NCBI RefSeq assembly: GCF_001279525.1 | Contig: NZ_LGDY01000135.1 | Span: forward strand, 1 to 42,160 | From: Nocardia sp. NRRL S-836 | Lineage (GTDB): Bacteria > Actinomycetota > Actinomycetes > Mycobacteriales > Pseudonocardiaceae | Length of the DNA: 42,160 bases | Direction of reading: 5' to 3' | Shown: piece after piece, positions 34,320-41,842 of the stretch | How positions within the stretch are numbered: position 1 is the stretch's first letter | Layout: each line of letters starts with the position of its first letter | Made by a program: the position numbers and the translations under genes | Notes under the pieces: model-generated | What the model was told of the DNA's origin: nothing | The model's database searches: none | The model's input: only the letters and a program-made list of their open reading frames with translations

Positions 34320-34440
34320 GAAATGATCCCCAAGGCGCGCTCGAAGTGCCCCACTATCGGCTACCTCCTGGCCTGGAATCCCCACTAGTTGAGTCACCCA
34401 GGGGCTTGATATCGAGATCCGCCGTATCGGGTGTGTGCGG

Positions 34441-34469
34441 ATAGTAGGCCAGAGATCGTGCAGCGACAA
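34441..34469 (-). promoter_or_regulatory. Promoter of the conservon
   Basis: On the minus strand, TTGTCG (34464-34469), a 17-nt spacer and TACTAT (34441-34446). Transcription would start near 34434, leaving a 5' leader of about 115 nt before the GTG at 34319. Confidence 0.5.
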
Positions 34470-34543
34470 CGACCTGGGGCGTGCACGGCTCGTCACCCTG
34501 CGTCACATCAAACCTGTTGGGGTGGTCCTGCACGTTCAAGGGA

Positions 34544-34571
34544 TTGACTCGCCGCCACGCGTGGTTACGCT
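34544..34571 (+). promoter_or_regulatory. Promoter of the DUF485-actP genes
   Basis: TTGACT (34544-34549), 16-nt spacer, TACGCT (34566-34571). Transcription would start near 34578, with a leader of about 70 nt. The divergent 331-nt region 34320-34650 holds this promoter and the conservon one, and no gene. Confidence 0.5.
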
Positions 34572-34650
34572 TGCGCCCTCCACCCCTGGCTCGGCCGCGG
34601 CCTCCGCGCGGGCGCCTGCCGGGCACTCCCCGTAACGAATCGAGCGGTTG

Positions 34651-35061
34651 ATGACGAAGGCGCTGCCCTCCGTGTCACGCCCGGCGACGCCCGGTTTCGC
34701 GACCTTTGACGACTCACATCACTCATTGCTGATCGATGGTGACGGTGAGCCTGATTTCGGTGCCATCCAAACGAGTGACGATTTCCTCGCGCTCAAGCGG
34801 CGCGTCAAGCGATTCATTCTTCCCGCGACGCTGCTGTTCCTCGCGTGGTACGTCACGTTTGTGTTGCTTTCCGCTTACGCCGCCGATTTCATGAGCACTC
34901 CGCTGTTCGGAACAGTGAACGTGGGCCTGACGATGGGATTCCTCCAGTTCGTCACGACCGTCGTCATCACGATGGCGTACGCGCGTTACTCCAAGAAGAG
35001 TCTCGACCCCCAGGTCGACCGCGTGCGCGCGCTGGTCGGCACCGATGAGGAGCTCGCGTGA
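34651..35061 (+). CDS. DUF485 membrane protein, partner of the acetate symporter
   Basis: 136 aa from ATG 34651 (a TTG just before it is not needed). After a polar N-terminal half, two membrane helices (about 57-80 and 92-113) with the DUF485 pattern ALKRRVKRFILPATLLFLAWY and TVNVGLTMGFLQFVTTVVITMAYARYSKK. DUF485 proteins (YjcH type) are encoded directly before ActP-like symporters and assumed to assist them. It overlaps the next gene's GTG by 4 nt. Confidence 0.88.
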   Translation: MTKALPSVSRPATPGFATFDDSHHSLLIDGDGEPDFGAIQTSDDFLALKRRVKRFILPATLLFLAWYVTFVLLSAYAADFMSTPLFGTVNVGLTMGFLQFVTTVVITMAYARYSKKSLDPQVDRVRALVGTDEELA

Positions 35062-36635
35062 CCGGGGCGAACACCGCGATCAACCTGTCCGTCTTCGGCG
35101 TTTTCGTCCTGCTGACGCTGTACGTCGTCTACCGCGCCGCCACGCGGAACGTGAGCGCCTCGGACTACTACGCGGCGGGCAGCAGTTTCACCGGCACGCA
35201 GAACGGCATCGCACTGTCGGGTGACTTCCTGTCCGCGGCGTCGTTCCTCGGCATCTCCGGCGCCATCGCCGTGAACGGCTACGACGGCTTCCTCTACTCG
35301 ATCGGCTGGGTCGTGGCCTGGCTGATCGGCCTGATGCTGATCGCCGAGCGCCTGCGCAACACCGGCCGCTACACCATGGGCGACGTCATGGCGTTCCGCA
35401 TGCGCCAGCGCCCGGTCCGCGCCGCCGCCGCCAACTCGACGCTGGTCATCTCGATCTTCTACATGATCGCCCAGATGGCGGGCGCCGGTGGCCTGATGGC
35501 GTTGCTGCTCGACGTGCACAGCAAGGTCGGCCAGGCGGTCATCATCGCCGTCGTCGGCATCGTCATGGTGCTGTACGTGCTGGTCGGCGGCATGAAGGGC
35601 ACCACGTGGGTGCAGATCATCAAGGCCGTCCTGCTGCTGGTGACCGTGTCGCTGCTGACCATCTTCCTGATCGGCAAGTTCGGCTTCGACCTCTCCGCGA
35701 TGCTCGACCGCGCGACGCAGAAGTCGCCGCTGGGCGAGGCCGTGCTCTCGCCGGGCGTGAAGTACGGCGGCTCGGACCTCTCCAAGATCGACTTCCTGTC
35801 CCTGGCCCTCGCGCTGGTGCTGGGGACGGCGTCACTGCCGCACGTGCTGATGCGCTTCTACACGGTGCCCAACGCGCGTGAGGCACGCCGTTCGGTCGTG
35901 TGGGCGACGTGGATGATGGCGATCTTCTACTCGTGCACCCTGGTCATCGGCTTCGGCGCGATGGCGCTGGTGGGCACCGACAAGATCACCGGGGCGCCCG
36001 GCGGCGAGAACTCCGCGGCCCCGCTGCTGGCGTTCCAGATCGGCGGCACGGTGCTGCTGGGCGTCGTGTGCGCGGTGGCGTTCGCGACGATCCTCGCCGT
36101 GGTCGCCGGCCTCACGCTGACCGCGTCGGCCTCGTTCGCCCACGACGTGTACGCGAACGTCATCAAGCGCGGCGACGCCGACCCGCGCGACGAGGTCAAG
36201 GTCGCCCGCCTCACCGCGGTCGGCGTGGGCGTGCTGGCGATCGTCGGCGGCATCGCGGCGAACGGCCAGAACGTCGCCTTCCTGGTCGCGCTCGCGTTCG
36301 CGCTGGCGGCCTCGGCGAACCTGCCGACGCTGCTCTACTCGCTGTTCTGGAAGCGGTTCAACACCCGCGGCACGCTGTGGAGCATGTACGGCGGCCTCAC
36401 GTCGTGCGTGCTGCTCATCGTGTTCTCCCCCGCCATCTCCGGCTCGCCGTCGTCGGTGTTCCCGGACGCCGACTTCGCGATCTTCCCGCTGAGCAACCCC
36501 GGGATCGTGTCGATCCCGCTGTCGTTCCTGGCCGGGTTCCTGGGCACGGTGTTCGGCGGCGAGCCCGCGGACGCCCGCAAGCAGGCCGAGATGGAGGTCC
36601 GCGGGCTCACCGGGATCGGGTCAGGCCTCGGTTAA
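35058..36635 (+). CDS. actP: Cation/acetate symporter (ActP-like, SSS family)
   Basis: 525 aa, 13 or so membrane helices. Sodium:solute symporter family pattern: SDYYAAGSSFTGTQNGIALSGDFLSAASFLGISGAIA near the start, VGGMKGTTWVQIIKAVLLL, and SLPHVLMRFYTVPNAREARRSVVWAT. It imports acetate and related short monocarboxylates with a cation. Coupled to DUF485 (GTGA overlap). The stop overlaps the convergent hydrolase by 15 nt. Specificity for acetate is from family knowledge and the DUF485 pairing. Confidence 0.88.
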   Translation: MTGANTAINLSVFGVFVLLTLYVVYRAATRNVSASDYYAAGSSFTGTQNGIALSGDFLSAASFLGISGAIAVNGYDGFLYSIGWVVAWLIGLMLIAERLRNTGRYTMGDVMAFRMRQRPVRAAAANSTLVISIFYMIAQMAGAGGLMALLLDVHSKVGQAVIIAVVGIVMVLYVLVGGMKGTTWVQIIKAVLLLVTVSLLTIFLIGKFGFDLSAMLDRATQKSPLGEAVLSPGVKYGGSDLSKIDFLSLALALVLGTASLPHVLMRFYTVPNAREARRSVVWATWMMAIFYSCTLVIGFGAMALVGTDKITGAPGGENSAAPLLAFQIGGTVLLGVVCAVAFATILAVVAGLTLTASASFAHDVYANVIKRGDADPRDEVKVARLTAVGVGVLAIVGGIAANGQNVAFLVALAFALAASANLPTLLYSLFWKRFNTRGTLWSMYGGLTSCVLLIVFSPAISGSPSSVFPDADFAIFPLSNPGIVSIPLSFLAGFLGTVFGGEPADARKQAEMEVRGLTGIGSGLG

Positions 36636-37415
36636 CAGCGCGTCGAGGGCCTTGTTGAACGCCTCCGGGCGTTCGAGGTTGGGCATGTGCGCGGCCCCGT
36701 GCACGACGACGAGTGCCGAGCCGGGGATGCGCTGGTGCATGTACTCCGCGTCCGCGACCGGCGTGAACTCGTCGTCGCTGCCGACCACCACGAGCGTCGG
36801 CACGGCGATCGTGCCGAGCAGGTCGGTGTAGTCGGGCCGTTCGGCGCGTCCGCGCAGAGCGGCGGCGGCACCTTCCGGTGGTGCGTCGCGCATCATCCGC
36901 GCGACGTGGTCGGCGACCTCGGGCAGCGCTTCGACGTTGTGCGGCGCCACCATCTTGGTCAGCACCTCGTCCGCGTAGCCGGCCATGCCCTCGCTGAGCA
37001 ACCGGTCGGCCATGGCGTTGCGGGCCGCCTTGCCCTCCGGCGTCTCGCCCTGGGCGAACGTGTCCGCGAGCAGGAGGCCGCGGATGCGGTCGCCGAAGAG
37101 CCGCTGGCACTCCAGGACGATCTGGCCGCCCATCGACAGCCCGCCCAGCACGAACCGCTCGACGCCGAGGTGGTCGAGCAGGCCCACGACGTCCTGCGCG
37201 AACGCCGACAGCGGCGTGACGCCCGGGACGACGGTGGACTCGCCGTAGCCGCGCAGGTCGGCGGCAACCACCCGCCAGCCCTCGGTGCTGAAGTGCTCGA
37301 CCTGCGGCCGCCACATCGTGCGGTCGAACGGGTGGCCGTGCACCAGCACGAGCACGTGGTCGCCGGCACCCTCGTCGTCGTAGCCGACGGTGATGCCGTT
37401 GATCTCCGCTTTCAT
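36621..37415 (-). CDS. Alpha/beta hydrolase
   Basis: 264 aa from ATG 37415 with AGGGGG upstream. Oxyanion loop VLVHGHPFDRTMWRPQ (about 24-39), nucleophile elbow GGLSMGG (Ser94), acid in VVVGSDDEFTP and the catalytic His in VHGAAHMPNLERPEAF. Typical of small esterase or haloperoxidase-like hydrolases; substrate unknown. It lies downstream of the ATP-grasp gene on the same strand, separated by the 10-bp tandem repeats. Confidence 0.9.
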   Translation of the reverse strand: MKAEINGITVGYDDEGAGDHVLVLVHGHPFDRTMWRPQVEHFSTEGWRVVAADLRGYGESTVVPGVTPLSAFAQDVVGLLDHLGVERFVLGGLSMGGQIVLECQRLFGDRIRGLLLADTFAQGETPEGKAARNAMADRLLSEGMAGYADEVLTKMVAPHNVEALPEVADHVARMMRDAPPEGAAAALRGRAERPDYTDLLGTIAVPTLVVVGSDDEFTPVADAEYMHQRIPGSALVVVHGAAHMPNLERPEAFNKALDALLTEA

Positions 37416-37426
37416 CGGTCCCCCTG

Positions 37427-37466
37427 GTGATGTCCGGTGATGTCCGGTGATGTCCGGTGATGTCGG
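37427..37466. repeat. 10-bp tandem repeat between two genes
   Basis: The unit TGTCCGGTGA occurs three times perfectly (37431-37460), with partial copies on both sides. It fills almost the whole gap between the ATP-grasp stop (37467) and the hydrolase ribosome site. Short-unit tandem repeats are uncommon in such intergenic gaps. Confidence 0.85.
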
Positions 37467-38312
37467 CTACCGGGACGCCGCGGCCTGGATCGCCGCACTC
37501 ATGCGGGCGGCCGCCTCGGCGCCGGTGTACCTGAACCCGAGCGTCGGCTCGGTGAGCTCCAGCTCCAGCAGCAACGGCGCGCCGTCCGCGCCTTCGACGA
37601 CGTCGATGCGTGCGTAGAGGAAGTCCTTGGGCGCCAACGAGAGCAGCTCGGCCGCCGCGTCCAGCACCGCGTCGCCGAGCGCGAGCTGCGCCGCCGACGG
37701 TTCGCTGCCGGCCAGCTCCTCCAGGAGGTAGAGACCGGTGTCGGACGCCGCGCTGCCCTGCCTCAGCATCGGTCCCTTGTGGAACGAGTGCGAGTACTCG
37801 CCGGCGAAGTACACCAGCGACGTCTCGCCGCGTTCGTCCACACTGGACTGGTACGGCTGCACCAGCGCCGGTTTCCCCAGCGACCGCAGGTGTGCCAGCG
37901 CCAGGTCGTGGTCGGTGAAGCGGCCGGCCCCGCGCGAGCCCGCGCCGATGGTGGGCTTCACGACGAACTCGCCGTCCGGCCACACGGGTGTGCCGCCCGG
38001 CCGTACCACGGCCGTGGGCACCACCGGCACGCCCCTGGCGGCCAGCTCGACCAGGTACGACTTGTCGGTGTTCCAGCGCACGACGGCGGCGGGGTTGGCG
38101 AGCGCGGGCACGGTGTCGCACCACGTCAGGAACTCGTCGAGCCGCTCGGTGTAGTCCCACGGCACGCGTAACACCGCGAGGTCGGCGTCCACCCGGCCGC
38201 CCCAGACCTCCCACGCGACGTCGACGCCGTCGCGGGCCAGTGCGTCGAACAGCGGGTCGTCGTCGCCGTCACCCCTGGGCAGTGCCGCACAGGAGACCAG
38301 GACGACCCTCAC
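37467..38312 (-). CDS. ATP-grasp family ligase
   Basis: 281 aa from GTG 38312 (GTGA overlap with the small gene upstream). N-terminal Rossmann-like part VRVVLVSCAALPRGDGDDDPLFDALARDG, then the ATP-grasp region: NTDKSYLVELAARGVPVVPTAVV, GEFVVKPTIGAGSRGAGRF (nucleotide-binding Lys and glycine loop), LVQPYQSSVDERGETSLVYF, and the metal-binding LLELELTEPTLGF. Similar in pattern to the peptide/ureido-ligase-like ATP-grasp proteins of actinobacteria. Joins a carboxylate to a nucleophile via an acyl phosphate. Substrate unknown. Confidence 0.8.
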   Translation of the reverse strand: MRVVLVSCAALPRGDGDDDPLFDALARDGVDVAWEVWGGRVDADLAVLRVPWDYTERLDEFLTWCDTVPALANPAAVVRWNTDKSYLVELAARGVPVVPTAVVRPGGTPVWPDGEFVVKPTIGAGSRGAGRFTDHDLALAHLRSLGKPALVQPYQSSVDERGETSLVYFAGEYSHSFHKGPMLRQGSAASDTGLYLLEELAGSEPSAAQLALGDAVLDAAAELLSLAPKDFLYARIDVVEGADGAPLLLELELTEPTLGFRYTGAEAAARMSAAIQAAASR

Positions 38313-38599
38313 GACTGCATCTTGGCCATCTTGCGGCGGTGAGCGGCGCCGATCCGGGTGGCCGCGGTGGTCTCGCGGTCCCACTCGGCCTGCTCGACAC
38401 CGGTGGCCGCCTCGACGGCGGCGGTCGCGGACTCGACGTCCCCGACGATGACGTCACCCATGGCACCGTCCGCGCCGACCAGCACGATCCGGGCGCCGGC
38501 CCGGCCGATCGGCTCGACGACCGCGCGGACGGCCTGGTCCGGCTTGCCGTGGACCTTCACGAACTCGGCGATGCGCTTCTGCACGGTTTGATCAGACAC
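38309..38599 (-). CDS. Small conserved-looking protein, unknown
   Basis: 96 aa from GTG 38599. Compact alpha/beta composition: TVQKRIAEFVKVHGKPDQAVRAVVEPIGRAGARIVLVGADGAMGDVIVGDVESATAAVEAA, then a basic C-terminal helix AAHRRKMAKMQS. No family recognised. Its stop overlaps the ATP-grasp start, so the two are co-translated. A -10-like TAGAGT 7 nt before the GTG suggests a leaderless transcript. A longer start at 38656 would run into the divergent gene. Confidence 0.65.
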   Translation of the reverse strand: MSDQTVQKRIAEFVKVHGKPDQAVRAVVEPIGRAGARIVLVGADGAMGDVIVGDVESATAAVEAATGVEQAEWDRETTAATRIGAAHRRKMAKMQS

Positions 38600-38636
38600 G
38601 CTCCACACTCTAAAACCAGCAGGTAGCTTCGGTCGG
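38600..38636. promoter_or_regulatory. 37-bp divergent promoter with two leaderless-type -10 elements
   Basis: Minus strand: TAGAGT (38607-38612), 7 nt before GTG 38599. Plus strand: TAGCTT (38624-38629), 7 nt before GTG 38637. Neither gene has a properly spaced ribosome site. -35 elements are not convincing. The two RNA polymerases would compete for the same short stretch. Confidence 0.45.
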
Positions 38637-40223
38637 GTGACCACCGACACGCTCACGGCCTACCTCTCGTGGTACTTCGAGCAGCACCCGGCGCACGCGG
38701 CGCAGGTCGGCTCGCTCGCCCACTACTCCACGTTCGGCGACTTCTCCGCCGCGGCGTTCGAGCGGCGGGCCAGGGAGAACGCCGCGTGGCGGGCGGAGCT
38801 GGAGCCCGAACCCGCGTCGGTGGACCGCGACCTGGTGCTGTCGGTGCTGCGCGGCGAGCTCGCCATGGAGGCGTGGCCGGCGTGGCGGCGTGACCCGCAC
38901 GAGTACACGGCGTCGGTCTTCTTCGGACTGCTCCTGCCGTTCCTGCACCGGCTGCTGCCGGAGGAGGGCCTGGTCGAGGCGACGACGGCGAAGCTGGCCG
39001 AGGTGCCGTCGGTGCTCGCCGCCGCCGAACGCAACCTCGACCCCGCGCTCGCCTCCCCGTTGGTCGTGCGGCGTGCCCTCGCCCAGGCGCGCACGGGCCG
39101 GTCGTTCGTCCTGGACGCGCTGCCGCTGGAGGTGTCCGCGCCGGAGCTGCGCGCGCGGCTGGTGGACGCCGCGGTGCCCGCCGCGGAGGCGTTCGACCGG
39201 TTCGCCGCGTTCCTGGACGACCTCGCGCTGCGCGCCACCGGTGACTGGCGGATGGGCGAGAAGCTGTACTCGGCGCTGTTGCAGGACAAGGAGATGCTCG
39301 GCTACGGCTCGCCGGAGCTGCACCAGCGCGGACAGGACGCGTACGCCGCGCTGGAGGCCGAGATGGTCGAGCTGGCCGGCACGCCGGACTGGCGCTCGGT
39401 GATGAGCGCGTTGCAGGACGACCACCCGCCGACGCTGGAGGCGATGCGCGCGGAGTACGAGGCGGAGACGCGGCGGGCACGGACGGCACTGGTCGAGCAC
39501 CAGCTGGTGACACTGCCCGAGGGCGAGGAGTGCCGGGTCGTTCCGTCGCCGCAGTTCCACCGGGCCGTCATGGCGGTGGCGAGCTACGTCGGCCCGCCGC
39601 CGATGACCGCGGGCCGGGTCGGACACTTCTTCGTGCCGTTCACCGCCGACGGCGCGTCGGACCTCGACATCACCCAGCGGCTGCGCACCAACGCCCGTTC
39701 GCAGCTGCCGACGATCTCGGTGCACGAGGCCTACCCCGGCCACCACTGGCACGCGTCGTGGGTGGCCGCGCAGGGCGACGCGCACCCGTTGCGGTGGGTG
39801 TTCCGCACGCCGTACTTCTCGGAGGGCTGGGCGCTGTACGCGGAGAAGCTGCTGCGCTCGGTCGGCCACTACACGACCCCCGGCGCGGTGCTGGGGCACG
39901 TGGAGGCCCGGCTGTTCCGCGCGGCGCGGATGGTCGTCGACACGGCGCTGCACTGCGGGGACATGACGCCGGACGAGGCCGAGTCGTTCATGGTGGCGCG
40001 CACCGCCCTGACACCGGGCACCGCCGCGGGCGAGGTCAGCCGGTACTGCGCGCGGCCGACGCAGGCACCGGCCTACCTGACCGGCGCGCTGGAGATCGAC
40101 CTGATCCGCGAGGAGTACCTGGGCCGCGGCCTGGGCTCGTTGCGGGACTTCCACGACCGGATCGCGGGCTCGGGCGCCCTGCCGCTCGGCCTCGCGCGCC
40201 GCGTGGCACTCGGCGAGGAGTGA
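38637..40223 (+). CDS. DUF885 family metallopeptidase-like protein
   Basis: 528 aa from GTG 38637. The DUF885 zinc site is visible: SVHEAYPGHHWHASW (about 361-375), with the Glu-containing FSEGWALYAEKLL (about 396-408) as the third ligand region, similar to M3-like gluzincins. Mostly helical, no signal peptide, so cytosolic. Substrate is unknown; peptidase activity is inferred from the motif. It is divergent from the small protein at 38309. Confidence 0.82.
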   Translation: MTTDTLTAYLSWYFEQHPAHAAQVGSLAHYSTFGDFSAAAFERRARENAAWRAELEPEPASVDRDLVLSVLRGELAMEAWPAWRRDPHEYTASVFFGLLLPFLHRLLPEEGLVEATTAKLAEVPSVLAAAERNLDPALASPLVVRRALAQARTGRSFVLDALPLEVSAPELRARLVDAAVPAAEAFDRFAAFLDDLALRATGDWRMGEKLYSALLQDKEMLGYGSPELHQRGQDAYAALEAEMVELAGTPDWRSVMSALQDDHPPTLEAMRAEYEAETRRARTALVEHQLVTLPEGEECRVVPSPQFHRAVMAVASYVGPPPMTAGRVGHFFVPFTADGASDLDITQRLRTNARSQLPTISVHEAYPGHHWHASWVAAQGDAHPLRWVFRTPYFSEGWALYAEKLLRSVGHYTTPGAVLGHVEARLFRAARMVVDTALHCGDMTPDEAESFMVARTALTPGTAAGEVSRYCARPTQAPAYLTGALEIDLIREEYLGRGLGSLRDFHDRIAGSGALPLGLARRVALGEE

Positions 40224-40311
40224 CGGCACCGCCTTTGCTCCCATCCGGTGAGAACGGGAACATCGGGCGGTGACCCGGGGTTGTCCGGGTCGAGTCGATC
40301 CAGGAGGACAC

Positions 40312-41253
40312 ATGCCCAAGGCAGTGGTGGTGCGAGCGGCCGGTGGCCCGGAGGTGCTGGAGCACACCGACGTGGACGCGCGCACACCCGGTGACGGCGA
40401 GCTGCTGGTGCGGGTCGGCGCGGCAGGCGTCAACTACATCGACACCTACCAGCGCAGCGGCCTGTACCCCGTGCCGCTGCCGACCGCCCTGGGCCTGGAG
40501 GGCGCCGGTGAGGTTGTCGAGTCCCGGTCACCCGACTTCGCGGCCGGCGACCGGGTGGCGTGGATGTCGGTGCTGGGCAGCTACGCGTCCGAGGTCGTCG
40601 TACCGGCCGCCGCGGCGGTGCGGGTGCCGTCGGGCCTGGACGTCGAGACCGCGGCCGCCGTGCTGCTGCAGGGCATCACCGCGCACTACCTGGTCCACTC
40701 GACCCACGCCGTGCAGCCCGGCGACCGGGTGCTCGTGCACGCGGCGGCCGGCGGCGTCGGCCTCCTGCTGACGCAGTGGGCGAAGGCCAAGGGCGCGCAC
40801 GTCATCGGCACGGTGTCGACCGACGAGAAGGAGGCGCTGGCCCGCGAGGCCGGCGCCGACGAGGTGCTGCGCTACGGCGACTTCGCGGCGCGGATCGACA
40901 AGGTCGACGTGGTGTACGACGGCGTCGGCCGCGACACGTTCGACCAGTCACTGGCCTCCCTCAAGCCCCGCGGCCTGCTCGCCCTGTTCGGCGCCTCCTC
41001 CGGCCCGGTCCCCCCGGTGGACCCGCAACGGCTGAACGCCGCCGGCTCGGTGTTCCTGACCCGCCCGTCGACCGGCGCGTACCTGCTCGACCGCGCCGAG
41101 TACGAGTCCCGCGCGTCCGACCTGTTCGGCGCGATCACCGACGGCACGCTGTCGGTGCGCATCGGCGGCCGGTACGACCTGGCGGACGCCGCCCAGGCCC
41201 ACACCGACCTGCAGTCGCGCCGGACGACCGGGAAGCTGCTGCTCCTGCCGTGA
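40312..41253 (+). CDS. NADPH:quinone oxidoreductase (zeta-crystallin-like, MDR family)
   Basis: 313 aa from ATG 40312 with a perfect AGGAGG 6 nt upstream. GroES-like first half (AAGVNYIDTYQRSGLYPVPLP, GLEGAGEV) and a Rossmann half with VHAAAGGVGLLLTQWAKAKGAHVIGT (nucleotide-binding AAxGGVG). No catalytic-zinc cysteines, as expected for quinone reductases. It reduces quinones or enones with NADPH. Followed by a strong hairpin terminator. Confidence 0.92.
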   Translation: MPKAVVVRAAGGPEVLEHTDVDARTPGDGELLVRVGAAGVNYIDTYQRSGLYPVPLPTALGLEGAGEVVESRSPDFAAGDRVAWMSVLGSYASEVVVPAAAAVRVPSGLDVETAAAVLLQGITAHYLVHSTHAVQPGDRVLVHAAAGGVGLLLTQWAKAKGAHVIGTVSTDEKEALAREAGADEVLRYGDFAARIDKVDVVYDGVGRDTFDQSLASLKPRGLLALFGASSGPVPPVDPQRLNAAGSVFLTRPSTGAYLLDRAEYESRASDLFGAITDGTLSVRIGGRYDLADAAQAHTDLQSRRTTGKLLLLP

Positions 41254-41264
41254 CCCCGCCCTCG

Positions 41265-41315
41265 GGGGAGCTTTCGCGCGGTCCGGGGCGTGCGAAAGCT
41301 CCCCTGCGGTTTTTG
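41265..41315 (+). terminator. Strong hairpin terminator between convergent genes
   Basis: GGGGAGCTTTCGC (41265-41277) pairs exactly with GCGAAAGCTCCCC (41292-41304), a 13-bp stem with a 14-nt loop, and TGCGGTTTTTG follows on the plus strand. It ends the quinone oxidoreductase gene and can serve the convergent FKBP gene. Its left arm and loop recur at 21529-21549. Confidence 0.8.
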
Positions 41316-41338
41316 CTGCGCGGTGGGGCTGAGCGGTG

Positions 41339-41842
41339 CTACTTCGCGGCGGTCACCTTCACGCCGTCGATGACGAAGATGAGGGTCTCGTTCGGCTTGA
41401 TGCCGTTGCCGCCCTTGCCGTACCCCTTGGCCGGCGGAACGATGAGCAGCCGCCGCCCCTTCTCCTTGAGCCCGACGATCCCCTCGTTCCAGCCGTCGAT
41501 GACCGGCGCCTGACCGACGTTCTCCACGTCGAACGGCTCCCCGCGCTCGAACGAGCTGTCCAGCACCTTCTTGTCGCTGAACGTCGTGAGCTGGTAGTTC
41601 ACCGAAGCCGTAGTCCCCGGCTTCACCTCGGCGCCGGTACCGGCCACCAGGTCCTTGACGATGAGCTCGTCGGTGGGCTTGCAGGCCGGGATCTCGACCT
41701 TGGGTGCCGCGCCGAAGTCACCGGAGACCTTGAAGTCCTCGGCTTTGCAGGGGGCGTCGGCGGCGGGCTTCTGCTCGCTGCCGCAGGCCGCGAGGGCGGT
41801 GGTGGCTAGGGCAAGGGAAGCGATGAGCAGGACGTTGCGCAT
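41339..41842 (-). CDS. FKBP-type peptidyl-prolyl isomerase lipoprotein
   Basis: 167 aa from ATG 41842. Signal sequence MRNVLLIASLALATTALAAC with a lipobox ending LAAC, so Cys20 becomes lipidated and the protein is anchored on the outer face of the membrane. The FKBP fold covers about 60-165: DLVAGTGAEVKPGTTASVNYQL, SSFERGEPFDVE, QAPVIDGWNEGIVGLKEKGRRLLIVPP, KGYGKGGNG, LIFVIDGVKV. It helps fold exported proteins. -10-like TAAGCT (41850-41855) lies 7 nt before the ATG, with no ribosome site, suggesting a leaderless start. Confidence 0.92.
   Translation of the reverse strand: MRNVLLIASLALATTALAACGSEQKPAADAPCKAEDFKVSGDFGAAPKVEIPACKPTDELIVKDLVAGTGAEVKPGTTASVNYQLTTFSDKKVLDSSFERGEPFDVENVGQAPVIDGWNEGIVGLKEKGRRLLIVPPAKGYGKGGNGIKPNETLIFVIDGVKVTAAK

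Noticed and set aside
32031..34388. 785-codon plus-strand frame opposite the conservon kinase
   Set aside because: Val/Gly/Arg-rich antisense reading; the kinase motifs are on the minus strand.
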